Source: JAYZDB01 sp036338025
GTDB taxonomy: Bacteria; Planctomycetota; UBA1135; UBA2386
Length of the DNA: 15,975 bases
Reading direction: 5' to 3'
NCBI GenBank assembly: GCA_036338025.1
Contig: JAYZDB010000313.1
Span: 1-15,975, forward strand
Below, piece by piece: positions 1-7,390 of this stretch (within the stretch, counting starts at the first letter, position 1; the number at the start of each line of letters is the position of its first letter). The notes beneath the pieces are model-generated. The model worked only from the letters and a program-made list of their open reading frames with translations, was not told the origin of the DNA and did not search any database. A program made the translations under genes and the position numbers.

Positions 1-2270
1 TCCTCCTCCGTTTTCTTGGTCATCTGCACGCCGAGTTCGCGTGGTAGGTTGAGGGTTGCTATCCCCTGGTCGAGGGTCACCGTTTCTGGATCCATGTCCT
101 TGAGGAGAGACGCCATCTTTGGCTTCTCACCTTCTGGCAGACTCTCGGCATCGCCGCGTTGGAAGTAAGGACCGAAGCGACCGGTCTTGACAAACACCGG
201 CACGCCGAAGTCGGGATCTACGCCGAGCGATTTTGGACCCTGCGCGCCCTTCTCCAGTAGATCCAGCGCCATCTCCAGCGTGAGTTCATCCGGTGCCGTG
301 CCGTCGAGTATGCTGACTCGCAGGTCGCCGCAGGAGAGGAATGGTCCCCAGCGGCCGACTCGGATTTCGACCAGGGTGCCGTCCTCGTTCTTGCCGAGCG
401 GGATTCCACAGACAACTCGAGGGTCGATCTCGTCTTGGACCTTGCGGAGCGTCGCATCGAGGCCGGGGTTTCCGTTGCCGTGGAAGAACTCTTTGAGATA
501 GGACAGACGATCGCGTTTGCCGTTGCTGATCTCATCGAGGTCGCTTTCCATCTTGGCGGTGAATTCGTAGTCGACCAGGAAGGCGAGGTGGCTCTCCAGC
601 AGGTTGGTGACCGCGAACGCTGTGAATGTGGGAACCAGCGCGGTGCTCTTCTTGTAGACGTAGTCACGAGCCAGGATGGTGTCGATGATCGAGGCGTAGG
701 TCGAGGGGCGCCCGATGCCGCGAGCTTCCATTTCTTTGATCAGACTGGCTTCCGTCAGTCTCGCTGGTGGTTGGGTCGTGTGCTCGCTGGCTTCGAGGTC
801 CTTGGTCTTGACCTCGTCACCCTCTTCGACGTTCGGCAGCAAGCGCTCGGCGTCGGCCAAGGCAGCTTCGGAGTCTTCAGCGGTCTCCACGTATGCCAGC
901 CGGAAACCCGGGAACTCGACGGTCTTGCCGGTTGCCTGGAATTCGGCCTCGTCGATCCCCAGGCCGAGCACCGTGCGGTGTCCGCGGGCGTCCATCATCT
1001 GGCTGGCGACGGTGCGTTGCCAGATCAGCTCGTAGATGCGCTTCTCGTCCGGCCCGGTGGCTGCAGCGAGTTCGTTGGGGTGTTTGAATGTCGCTCCAGC
1101 GGGGCGGATCGCCTCGTGGGCTTCTTGTGCATTCTTGACCTTGGTCGCATAGATCCGCGGCTCATCAGGCAGATTCTCGTCGCCGTAGGAGTCCTTGATC
1201 AGGCTGCGTGACGCCGTGATGGCCTCGCCCGACAGGGTGGTCGAGTCGGTACGCATGTAGGTGATGAAGCCGTTTTCATAGAGGCGTTGGGCAGCCTGCA
1301 TTGCGCGTTTGGCAGTGAAGCGCAGTTTGCGGCCGGCCTCTTGTTGCAGCGTGCTGGTGGTGAACGGCGGCGCTGGTTTTTGCGTGTAGGGCTTCTTCTC
1401 GAGCCGCAGAACCTTGGCGTCCTGAGTCTCAAGGCGTTCTTGCAGGGTCTGGGCTGCGGCCTGTTCGAGGTGGACGAGCTTCTTGTCCGGATCCTTGAGT
1501 TCGCCGGTGTCGGGATCGAAGTCCTTGCCGATCGCCAGGCGCTTGCCGTCCAGGGTGATCAGATTGGCGTCGAAGGGTGTTTCCGTGCCCTTGGCGAGGA
1601 AGGAGCCTTTGATGCCCCAGTAGTTGGCTGGCTTGAACTTGATCCGGTCCTTTTCGCGTTCGACGACCAGCTTCACTGCGACGCTCTGGACGCGGCCGGC
1701 GGAGAGTCGCGGCTTGATCTTCTTCCACAGCAGTGGCGAGACCTCGTAGCCGTAAAGCCGATCGACCAGGCGGCGGGTTTCCTGGGCTTCGACCAGATTG
1801 GTGTCGATCTCGCGGGGCGAAGCGAGGGCTTCCTCGATGGCCTTCTTGGTGATCTCGTGGAACACCAGGCGGCGGATGTCGACCTTCGGCTTGAGTTCCT
1901 GGAGCAGGTGCCAGGAGATCGACTCCCCCTCGCGGTCTTCATCTGTTGCGAGGTAGAGGACGCTGGCTTCCTTGACGAGCGCCTTCAGGTGGCGCATGTG
2001 CTCCCGTTTGTCCTTGGGAACCACGTAGAGAGGGGAGAAATCCTCTTCGATGTTGATCCCGAGCCGCGACCATTTTTCCTTCTTGTACTTGGCAGGGACC
2101 TCGGCGGCATTGGCCGGCAGATCGCGCACATGCCCGACGCTGGCCTCGATGATGTAGTCCGAACCCAGGAAGCGGGAGATAGTTCGGGCCTTCGCCGGGG
2201 ATTCGACGATCACCAAGGCCTTCGAGTTCTTGGTCTTGGCAGCGGCTTTCTTCTTCTTCTTGGTCGCCAT
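1..2270 (-). CDS. topA: DNA topoisomerase I (type IA), 3' end cut by window edge
   Basis: Type IA topoisomerase, which relaxes negative supercoils through a transient 5'-phosphotyrosine link. I translated the minus strand from ATG at 2270; 756 codons stay open to the window edge, so the C-terminus is missing. After a lysine-rich start (residues 2-17) comes the Toprim domain, with LVIVESPAKA (19-28) and the metal-binding acidic motif TDEDREGE (109-116). The catalytic tyrosine is Y338 in FITYMRTDST, followed by the conserved EMEARGIGRPSTYA segment. The tail has at least two Toprim C-terminal-type repeats, with GRWGPF near 640 and GRFGPYF near 697, instead of the Cys4 zinc ribbons of the E. coli enzyme. 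It diverges from the methyltransferase gene across 149 nt. No Shine-Dalgarno motif precedes the ATG. Long open frames on the opposite strand are shadows of this gene. Identification is secure. Confidence 0.97.
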   Translation of the reverse strand, partial: MATKKKKKAAAKTKNSKALVIVESPAKARTISRFLGSDYIIEASVGHVRDLPANAAEVPAKYKKEKWSRLGINIEEDFSPLYVVPKDKREHMRHLKALVKEASVLYLATDEDREGESISWHLLQELKPKVDIRRLVFHEITKKAIEEALASPREIDTNLVEAQETRRLVDRLYGYEVSPLLWKKIKPRLSAGRVQSVAVKLVVEREKDRIKFKPANYWGIKGSFLAKGTETPFDANLITLDGKRLAIGKDFDPDTGELKDPDKKLVHLEQAAAQTLQERLETQDAKVLRLEKKPYTQKPAPPFTTSTLQQEAGRKLRFTAKRAMQAAQRLYENGFITYMRTDSTTLSGEAITASRSLIKDSYGDENLPDEPRIYATKVKNAQEAHEAIRPAGATFKHPNELAAATGPDEKRIYELIWQRTVASQMMDARGHRTVLGLGIDEAEFQATGKTVEFPGFRLAYVETAEDSEAALADAERLLPNVEEGDEVKTKDLEASEHTTQPPARLTEASLIKEMEARGIGRPSTYASIIDTILARDYVYKKSTALVPTFTAFAVTNLLESHLAFLVDYEFTAKMESDLDEISNGKRDRLSYLKEFFHGNGNPGLDATLRKVQDEIDPRVVCGIPLGKNEDGTLVEIRVGRWGPFLSCGDLRVSILDGTAPDELTLEMALDLLEKGAQGPKSLGVDPDFGVPVFVKTGRFGPYFQRGDAESLPEGEKPKMASLLKDMDPETVTLDQGIATLNLPRELGVQMTKKTEE

Positions 2271-2287
2271 ATCGGGGTCTGGGCGTC

Positions 2288-2317
2288 TTGTTAGGGGCAC
2301 CCTGGTCGGGTTGTCAA
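2288..2317 (-). promoter_or_regulatory. candidate sigma-70-type promoter for topA
   Basis: Read on the minus strand, 2317-2312 is a perfect TTGACA -35 box. After 18 nt comes TAACAA (2293-2288), a weak -10 match (3 of 6). Transcription would start about 2281, giving a leader of only some 10 nt before the ATG at 2270, which agrees with the absence of a Shine-Dalgarno motif. The -35 is good and the -10 poor, so this is tentative. Confidence 0.3.
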
Positions 2318-2419
2318 GGCTTGTCGGTTGCTGTGCGGGCGTCGCTGGAGCGGGACGAGCGGAGAAATTTCCCACCTGGCGCCTCGCCCGATGCTGGGGA
2401 GATCTCCTAACACCCTTCT

Positions 2420-3820
2420 ATGAAATATGTTGAGCCCCCATCGTTGGAGAGCTGCGATCGCCAGTCCGAGGAGCTCAAATTTGCCGGCGGAAAGCTACCG
2501 GGTCGGGCGGTACGCTGGGGCCCCACGACCGGAATGACTAGCCCGTCCCCCCCCACCCAACAGACCCTCTTCCCGGACCTGGGACCGCCCGAACCGAGGC
2601 TGGACCCGGACGGGATCCATGCCCTGCTGGCCGGATTTGACCAGTTTGGATCGAAGTCGGTGTCGATTCGGACCTTGGCGGGAGGTCGGGCGATCGACAC
2701 CTATGTCAATGAGTTCTGGACCTCCAAACAGCGGGCTGCCAATAGCTTGCACGAAATATCGTACCGTGCCTGCTTCAAGCCCCAGTTGCCCCGGTTCTTC
2801 TTCGATGCCCTGACGGAACCCGGTGATCTGGTCTACGACCCGTTCTTGGGCCGGGGTACCACCATGCTGGAGGCCGCCTTGTGTGGTCGACAGTCCGTAG
2901 GATGCGATGTCAGTCCGCTGAGCGTCCCTTTGACCAGGCCGCGCATGACGCCGCCGACCCTCCCGGCGATCGAGGAGCGGATCGCCGAGATTGACTTTGG
3001 CGGCGCCGTCGACACACCCGACGAGCTCCTGGTGTTCTTCCATCCCGATACCCTGCGGGAGATCTGTGCCTTGCAGGCCTATCTCGCGTCGCGCCGCCTC
3101 GAGGGTGCGATCGATGAAGTCGACCAGTGGATCGAGATGGTTGCAATCAACCGACTGACCGGGCACTCGAAGGGTTTCTTCTCGGTCTACACCTTGCCGC
3201 CCAACCAGGCCGTGACCCTCGAGTCGCAGAAGAAGATCAATGCGCGTCGCGACCAGCGGCCGGATCGTCGGGATGTCCCCGACCTGATCCTGAGAAAGAC
3301 CAGGTCGTTGCTGTCTGATGTCGACGACGCAGTGCGCGAACAACTGGCACAATTCGATGCGGCCACCATCCTGGTCGGTGATGCCGCCGATACGCCGCAC
3401 GTAGCAGATGACAGCGTGCGCCTCGTCGTGACGTCACCGCCGTTTCTTGACGTCGTGCAATACAAGGATGACAACTGGCTGCGTTGCTGGTTCTGCGGAA
3501 TCGATGCGGAGGCGGTGCCGATCAGCGTGCACCGCAAGGTCGACGAGTGGCGGGACAAGATGACCAAGGTGTTCCACGAGCTGATGCGTGTTCTGCAACC
3601 CGGCGGCTACGTTGCGTTCGAGGTGGGGGAGGTGCGTGGTGGCAAGGTGCGCCTGGACGAGGTCGTGGTGCCGTGCGGTCGCGCGGCTGGTCTGGACCCG
3701 GTATTGATCCTGATCAATGACCAGAAGTTCACGAAGACCGCGAACTGCTGGGGAGTCGGCAACAACCAGAAGGGCACCAACACCAACCGGGTGGTGCTGT
3801 TCCGCAAGGCGGAGCGCTAG
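2420..3820 (+). CDS. DNA (N4-cytosine or N6-adenine) methyltransferase, solitary
   Basis: Transfers a methyl group from S-adenosylmethionine to an exocyclic amino group of a DNA base. In 466 residues, a motif X-like stretch (ANSLHEISYRA) leads into motif I, DPFLGRGTT (140-148), which binds the cofactor. The catalytic motif IV, TSPPF (338-342), comes about 200 residues later, and the stretch between probably recognises the target. TSPPF leans towards N4-cytosine but does not exclude N6-adenine. Motif I before IV is the reverse of the usual N4/N6-methylase (beta-class) order. No restriction enzyme lies next to it, so it is an orphan here. Start is uncertain: ATG 2420 gives the longest frame, while ATG 2534 (residue 39) begins MTSPSPPTQQTLFPDL and may be the true start; neither has a clear ribosome site. 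A run of eight C (2547-2554) lies just after it. Convergent with the next gene, 8 nt apart. Confidence 0.85.
   Translation: MKYVEPPSLESCDRQSEELKFAGGKLPGRAVRWGPTTGMTSPSPPTQQTLFPDLGPPEPRLDPDGIHALLAGFDQFGSKSVSIRTLAGGRAIDTYVNEFWTSKQRAANSLHEISYRACFKPQLPRFFFDALTEPGDLVYDPFLGRGTTMLEAALCGRQSVGCDVSPLSVPLTRPRMTPPTLPAIEERIAEIDFGGAVDTPDELLVFFHPDTLREICALQAYLASRRLEGAIDEVDQWIEMVAINRLTGHSKGFFSVYTLPPNQAVTLESQKKINARRDQRPDRRDVPDLILRKTRSLLSDVDDAVREQLAQFDAATILVGDAADTPHVADDSVRLVVTSPPFLDVVQYKDDNWLRCWFCGIDAEAVPISVHRKVDEWRDKMTKVFHELMRVLQPGGYVAFEVGEVRGGKVRLDEVVVPCGRAAGLDPVLILINDQKFTKTANCWGVGNNQKGTNTNRVVLFRKAER
2547..2554 (+). repeat. C8 homopolymer tract near methyltransferase start
   Basis: Eight consecutive C residues, five codons after the ATG at 2534, encoding part of Ser-Pro-Pro-Thr. 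A slip of one base would shift the frame before all methylase motifs. The tract is seen directly; any switching role is inference. Confidence 0.6.
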
Positions 3821-3842
3821 CGCACAGATCAGCCCTCGAGGG
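3814..3842. repeat. two adjacent 10-bp perfect palindromes at a convergent gene junction
   Basis: GCGCTAGCGC (3814-3823, spanning the methyltransferase stop) and CCCTCGAGGG (3833-3842, inside the end of the opposite gene) lie 9 nt apart. Neither has a loop or T-tract, so they are not classical terminators, though they sit where bidirectional termination would be needed. Confidence 0.4.
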
Positions 3843-4083
3843 GTGTTCTGGCCTTGCGGGCTCGGTGCAGGCTTCGAACGTGGTTGGATGGGCTAAGCGA
3901 CCGATAGCTGTAGCCGTGATAGACCATGGATGCGAGCGGCCCGAAGATCAGGATGAACACGAGCCAGGTCCACTGAGATGTCTGGGCGGCGTTGATCACG
4001 GCAGTGATCCAGACCACTACCAGTGCGAGGCAGAGGGCTCGGGTCCCGAGGAAAAGGAGGCTCGCTAGGATGGCGTCGGACAT
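3829..4083 (-). CDS. small two-helix membrane protein, PLD N-terminal-like
   Basis: 84-residue protein starting at ATG 4083 (MSDAILASLLFLG), chosen over the longer frame from 4149 because the extra 22 residues are Pro/Arg/Ser-rich and unlike a membrane protein start. Two hydrophobic segments are visible, about residues 4-30 and 35-53, the second reading TWLVFILIFGPLASMVYHGY. A short second helix ending in Gly-Pro...Tyr, followed by a basic tail (RSLHRARKAR), resembles the phospholipase D nuclease N-terminal region (PLDc_N family), often found alone as a small inner-membrane protein of unknown role. No catalytic HKD motif is present. The basic tail would face the cytoplasm by the positive-inside rule. 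Its stop lies 8 nt from that of the methyltransferase on the other strand. The family match is by eye and moderate. Confidence 0.6.
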   Translation of the reverse strand: MSDAILASLLFLGTRALCLALVVVWITAVINAAQTSQWTWLVFILIFGPLASMVYHGYSYRSLSPSNHVRSLHRARKARTPLEG

Positions 4084-4290
4084 GGCTGCTGGTGCTCCGG
4101 GTGGGTGTTCAGAGGGCCATCTGGACCTACAGCTGAGCGGCCGGGGCATTCAGCGCCCCTGTCTGACCTCTGCTGAGGACAGGTGCTGTGGAGCAGCCTG
4201 GTTCGCTTGCTTCTGGTGGGTCGCGAGCGCAGCTCCATGGACCGATACAAAACCCTGAAAATAAATGCCTTACGGAGTTTTTTGCGAGCT

Positions 4291-4316
4291 GTACCGGGGC
4301 CCGTATTGGGAGGTAC
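4291..4316 (+). other. possible leader hairpin upstream of the lipoprotein gene
   Basis: GTACC (4291-4295) pairs with GGTAC (4312-4316), and inside it CCC (4300-4302) can pair with GGG (4308-4310). It follows an AT-rich patch (about 4245-4285) that may hold the promoter: TGGACC at 4238-4243 and TAAATG at 4262-4267 are 18 nt apart, both weak matches. The rest of 4084-4362 shows nothing else recognisable. Confidence 0.2.
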
Positions 4317-4362
4317 TGCCTTTGCAACACACCGGCCTACGGACCCGTCAGGAAGTATTTCC

Positions 4363-4893
4363 ATGAACCGATCTCAGGTATTCGCTGTCTTCGCTTTCGC
4401 ACTTTCCCTGAACAGCTGTGGCAACTTCTCGGAGGCCCCCTCTGACCGACCCTGGCTCAACAGCCCGCGGATGGAAGAGTGGCGGGTGCTCAAGAGCAAG
4501 AAGGCCGCAATGGCCTCTAGCGGGCTGGTACCGCAGATGCAGGAGTTTCTCGGTGCGGGGACGATGTTCGTCTGGAACCACTCGTTGGATGGCGGCCCCG
4601 GGTGGGAATACCTGCGCGCCAGCTATACCTACGAGAACACCACCAGGCAGAAGTTCGACTGGATCCGGGTCTGGTGCGAGGTTCTGGACCCAGACGGGCG
4701 GATCGTCAACCGGGGCGAATCGGTGCTGATGCACCCCTTGGGCTACATGATGGGGCCGAACGATACCTGGTCGGACACCATCAAGGTACCGACCCGAGGG
4801 GCCCACCTTCGCAAGGGTTGGAGCTGGCGGGTCGGTTGTGAACCGGTCTTCATCAGGGTCTTGCCGACGGTCCGCGCAGCTGGGATCCGATAG
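4363..4893 (+). CDS. small predicted lipoprotein, unknown function
   Basis: 176-residue protein. The ATG at 4363 is preceded by GGAAG at 4351-4355, the best ribosome-binding site in the window, and opens with a lipoprotein signal peptide: basic MNR, a hydrophobic stretch, then lipobox LNSC with the lipidated cysteine at about residue 20. An in-frame extension to 4183 would bury this signal and is rejected. The mature part (residues about 60-165) looks like one beta-sandwich: YLRASYTYENTTRQKFDWIR and EVLDPDGRIV, then an alternating hydrophobic end. That strand pattern resembles FxLYD-type domains, which describe how a protein differs between bound and free forms of a substrate, but I cannot name a family with assurance. 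It probably sits on the outer leaf of a membrane, facing the periplasm. It stands alone, with a 358-nt gap downstream. Confidence 0.72.
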   Translation: MNRSQVFAVFAFALSLNSCGNFSEAPSDRPWLNSPRMEEWRVLKSKKAAMASSGLVPQMQEFLGAGTMFVWNHSLDGGPGWEYLRASYTYENTTRQKFDWIRVWCEVLDPDGRIVNRGESVLMHPLGYMMGPNDTWSDTIKVPTRGAHLRKGWSWRVGCEPVFIRVLPTVRAAGIR

Positions 4894-5251
4894 GCCGGGC
4901 CGGCGGTGGGTGGAGCGCGGATCGGCAGGCATCAGCCCCGTCGGCAGGCGCGCAAACAAACTCTTGACCTGAGACCTGAGATTTGAGAGAAGCTTGGTCC
5001 CCCGAAGGTAGTCGACAGGCAGGGTTTTCAGGGAAATACTCCCGGAATCCACTCACCCAAATCCCCCCAATGCTTGTGCCCATAAAGACTTATTTCTGCG
5101 CGCCATGTATACGGCATAGCGGAAGAACCGGCCGTCATTGGGGCGCCTCCCAGCCCTCCTGGGCGCCCGATTCCTTCGCAGGAAAGCCAATCTCCCACCG
5201 TTTTGAACCAGGAATTTTGCCCTTTCTGGGCACGAATCCACGCGAAGACGC
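4894..5251. other. 358-nt intergenic region with hairpin, no gene seen
   Basis: Separates the lipoprotein gene from the glycosidase-like gene. It contains a short tandem repeat of ACCTGAG (4968-4981 area), a TTGACC box at 4964-4969 without a convincing -10 partner, and TATACG at 5108-5113 whose upstream partner is also weak. A possible leader hairpin lies at 5141-5168. An open frame from TTG 4983 to 5255 has no protein-like character. No RNA gene is recognisable. Confidence 0.5.
5141..5167 (+). other. GC-rich hairpin upstream of glycosidase-like gene
   Basis: GGGCG (5141-5145) pairs with a CGCCC (5164-5168 area), and inner CCCAG (5149-5153) pairs with CTGGG (5159-5163), leaving a five-base loop and a three-base bulge. 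About 10 paired bases in all. No T-tract follows, so it is more likely a leader structure than an intrinsic terminator; it could also end the lipoprotein transcript. Confidence 0.25.
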
Positions 5252-7390
5252 ATGAACCAGAACAAGAAGTTTGCCCTCGGCGGCGGAGGCTACGTCCTCT
5301 ACGCGCCGGACTATCCCCGCTTTCAGACTGCCCCTGGCTTCTCGGACGAGGTGCACCTCTACAACACCGCCGTCAAGCCGATGTTCCACCTGGCGTTTCT
5401 CGACGCCGGGGTGCCGCTGGCGATGACCTGCACCAACCTGGAGTTTGTCAACGGCAAGGCCGTGTTGACCTTTACGGATGGCAAGTCCCTCACCGTTGTC
5501 GAGGAGCGATTCGTTACTACCGACGACCGCTGCGTCAGCAACGTCAAGATGGAGGTGTCCGGCAAGGAGGAGCGTGAGATCTCCGTCGTGCAGTGGACTA
5601 CGACCGACGTCGAGGGCGAGGCGCCATCGCTCGAGGGCGACAGCTTCCGGGTCCGCCGCAGCCTCAACGCTCCGGACGGGACTGCGATTCCCGTCGAGAT
5701 CATCTGGAGCAGTCCCAGCTCGAAGGGTGCGAAGTGTCTGCAGGCGTTCCACGGTCTAGGCGGTAGCGACCGGCCTGATTACGAAGAGACCCCTTGGTAC
5801 GACATGGGACCGGAGTTCCCTACGCCGAGGGCCAAGCGCCCCATGCAGAAGCCCAGCCCCATCGTGGATGAAGCGCGCTGCTACCTGGGCTTGTTCCGCA
5901 TCAACAAGCTGAAGGGCGTGAACAAGGCCGAGCATCGATTCGAAGCCAACGTCGTCTTCAAGGGCAGCGGCATCAACTACCGTCCACGCCGGCCTGATCC
6001 GAAGGACGAGAACAACTACCAGGCCTTGATGAGCAAGGCGCCGAAGTTCCAGTGTGAATCCAAGGAGATCGAGCGCATCGTGCAGCATCGATTCCAGATG
6101 CTGCACCTGCTGCGGTTGCCGAGTGGTGTTGGCAACATGTCATCGCCGGCGGTGTGTGCCGGTAGCGGTCGCCTGCACCAGGTGTCGGCCTTCCATGCTC
6201 CGGCCCTGGTACGTGAGGCCCGCTGGCTCACAGATCCGGCTTATGCTCGCGGATTGCTCAAGGTGTTCTTCGAGAACATCCGGCAGAGCGGATTGGTTCC
6301 TGGCTGGATCGGTTTGACCAGGCTCACCAACACCGACTTCTTCCACACCGATTGGGGCGGTGCGTTTCAGGCACTCGACGCCATGCATCCCGATCGCGCA
6401 ACCAAACGCGCGGTCCTGATGGGGATGCAACGCTACGTCCGCTGGTTGTCAAACAACCGCGACCCCGAGGGCAGTGGTTTGACAGACATCGTCAACCACT
6501 TCGAGGCAGGGCAACCGCACACGCGCCGCTTCACCGTGATTTCGGAGAAATCTGATCGCACCGAAGAGCAAGACGAAGAATTCCGGGTCAAGGGCATTGA
6601 TGTCAGTGTCTATCGCTACCGCCTCGTCCGGTTCCTCTACAAGGTTGCTGATGAGATGCAGGAAAAGTCGATGGCCAACCGGTTCTTTGCGGAGGCTGAA
6701 GACATCCAGGCCAGTATCCAGAAACGGATGTGGGACGAGAAGGCCGGCATCTTCATGGATGTAGATCCCAAGACTCGCCGGCGGACCGGCGTGAAATCTG
6801 CTGCTGGGTTCTTTCCGCTGGGCACCGATATTCCAAAGCCCGCGATGGTCGAGAAGATGCTCTCGTCGCTCGCTGACCGAAAGGAGTTTTGGACCAAGCA
6901 TCCGGTCCCGACCCTGGCCATCAGTGATCCGTTCTACAATGGGGACGCGCACTGGAAGGGAACCCGCATCGAGAATCCCTCGAATGGGCGCACCAGCTTG
7001 ATGTCGAACTGCCAGATCATGGAAGGCTTGACCTACCGCGCCGAGCGCGGCGACAAGAAAGCCCGGCGATTGCTGGGCGAGTTGTTCCGTCGGACCATCA
7101 CCATGGTATCAGGGGAACTTGACAAGGTGGATGAGCCTACGGCCCACGAACACTACCACCCGGTTCACGGGCGAGCTTCGCGGTACCTGGGGTCCAGCAT
7201 GCACCTGGGAGCATTCATGCTCGATACGATCTTCCGAGTCGGCGGTGGGTTTGCCGTGCGGTTCGGTGAGGTCCAAATGGATCCGGTGATCGATGACATG
7301 CCGGACTTCAAATTGCAGGGTCTGCCGATTGGCAACAAGCGGTTCAACGTGGAACGCAAAGGCAAGCGCGTGAAGATTCTGCCTGGCTAA
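5252..7390 (+). CDS. GH63/MGH1-like (alpha/alpha)6-barrel glycosidase-like protein
   Basis: 712 residues with no signal peptide, so probably cytoplasmic. ATG 5252 is the first start after an in-frame TGA about 50 nt upstream; no strong ribosome site. Residues 1 to about 265 look like a beta-sandwich domain, and about 275-690 like the helical barrel of the GH63/GH37 (trehalase, mannosylglycerate hydrolase) clan: TDWGGAFQALDA (366-377), KGIDVSVYRYRLVRFLYKVA, MWDEKAGIFMDVDP, SDPFYNGDAHWKG, and HEHYHPVHGR, where E633 sits at the general-base position (compare E-Y-x-P-x-T-G). In the segment that carries the general acid in relatives (E-S-G-x-D), this protein reads EAGQPHTRRF (418-427), with P422 at the acid position. 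It may be inactive, or use another residue. Its stop overlaps the next start (TAATG), implying translational coupling. Substrate unknown; clan assignment moderate. Confidence 0.68.
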   Translation: MNQNKKFALGGGGYVLYAPDYPRFQTAPGFSDEVHLYNTAVKPMFHLAFLDAGVPLAMTCTNLEFVNGKAVLTFTDGKSLTVVEERFVTTDDRCVSNVKMEVSGKEEREISVVQWTTTDVEGEAPSLEGDSFRVRRSLNAPDGTAIPVEIIWSSPSSKGAKCLQAFHGLGGSDRPDYEETPWYDMGPEFPTPRAKRPMQKPSPIVDEARCYLGLFRINKLKGVNKAEHRFEANVVFKGSGINYRPRRPDPKDENNYQALMSKAPKFQCESKEIERIVQHRFQMLHLLRLPSGVGNMSSPAVCAGSGRLHQVSAFHAPALVREARWLTDPAYARGLLKVFFENIRQSGLVPGWIGLTRLTNTDFFHTDWGGAFQALDAMHPDRATKRAVLMGMQRYVRWLSNNRDPEGSGLTDIVNHFEAGQPHTRRFTVISEKSDRTEEQDEEFRVKGIDVSVYRYRLVRFLYKVADEMQEKSMANRFFAEAEDIQASIQKRMWDEKAGIFMDVDPKTRRRTGVKSAAGFFPLGTDIPKPAMVEKMLSSLADRKEFWTKHPVPTLAISDPFYNGDAHWKGTRIENPSNGRTSLMSNCQIMEGLTYRAERGDKKARRLLGELFRRTITMVSGELDKVDEPTAHEHYHPVHGRASRYLGSSMHLGAFMLDTIFRVGGGFAVRFGEVQMDPVIDDMPDFKLQGLPIGNKRFNVERKGKRVKILPG

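Noticed and set aside
435..2294. Two long plus-strand open frames (435-1211 and 1287-2294) opposite topA
   Set aside because: They lie antisense to a perfectly recognisable topoisomerase and have no domain-like features; long antisense frames are expected in GC-rich coding DNA.
2495..3400. 301-codon minus-strand frame opposite the methyltransferase
   Set aside because: The plus strand carries the conserved methylase motifs through this span, so the frame is a shadow.
4183..4362. In-frame N-terminal extension of the lipoprotein gene to 4183
   Set aside because: It would place a clear signal peptide and lipobox 60 residues inside the protein, and the ribosome site is at the internal ATG 4363.
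5141..5168. Intrinsic terminator for the lipoprotein gene
   Set aside because: The stem is good but no T-run follows and it lies about 250 nt past the stop, so I list it only as a hairpin.
4983..5255. 90-codon frame from a TTG whose stop overlaps the start at 5252
   Set aside because: The ATGA overlap is suggestive, but the start is rare, no ribosome site is seen and the protein has no recognisable pattern.
6350..6352. D367 in TDWGGAF as the general acid of the glycosidase-like protein
   Set aside because: In relatives the acid lies in the later E-S-G-x-D segment; D367 is conserved-looking but I cannot show it does this job.
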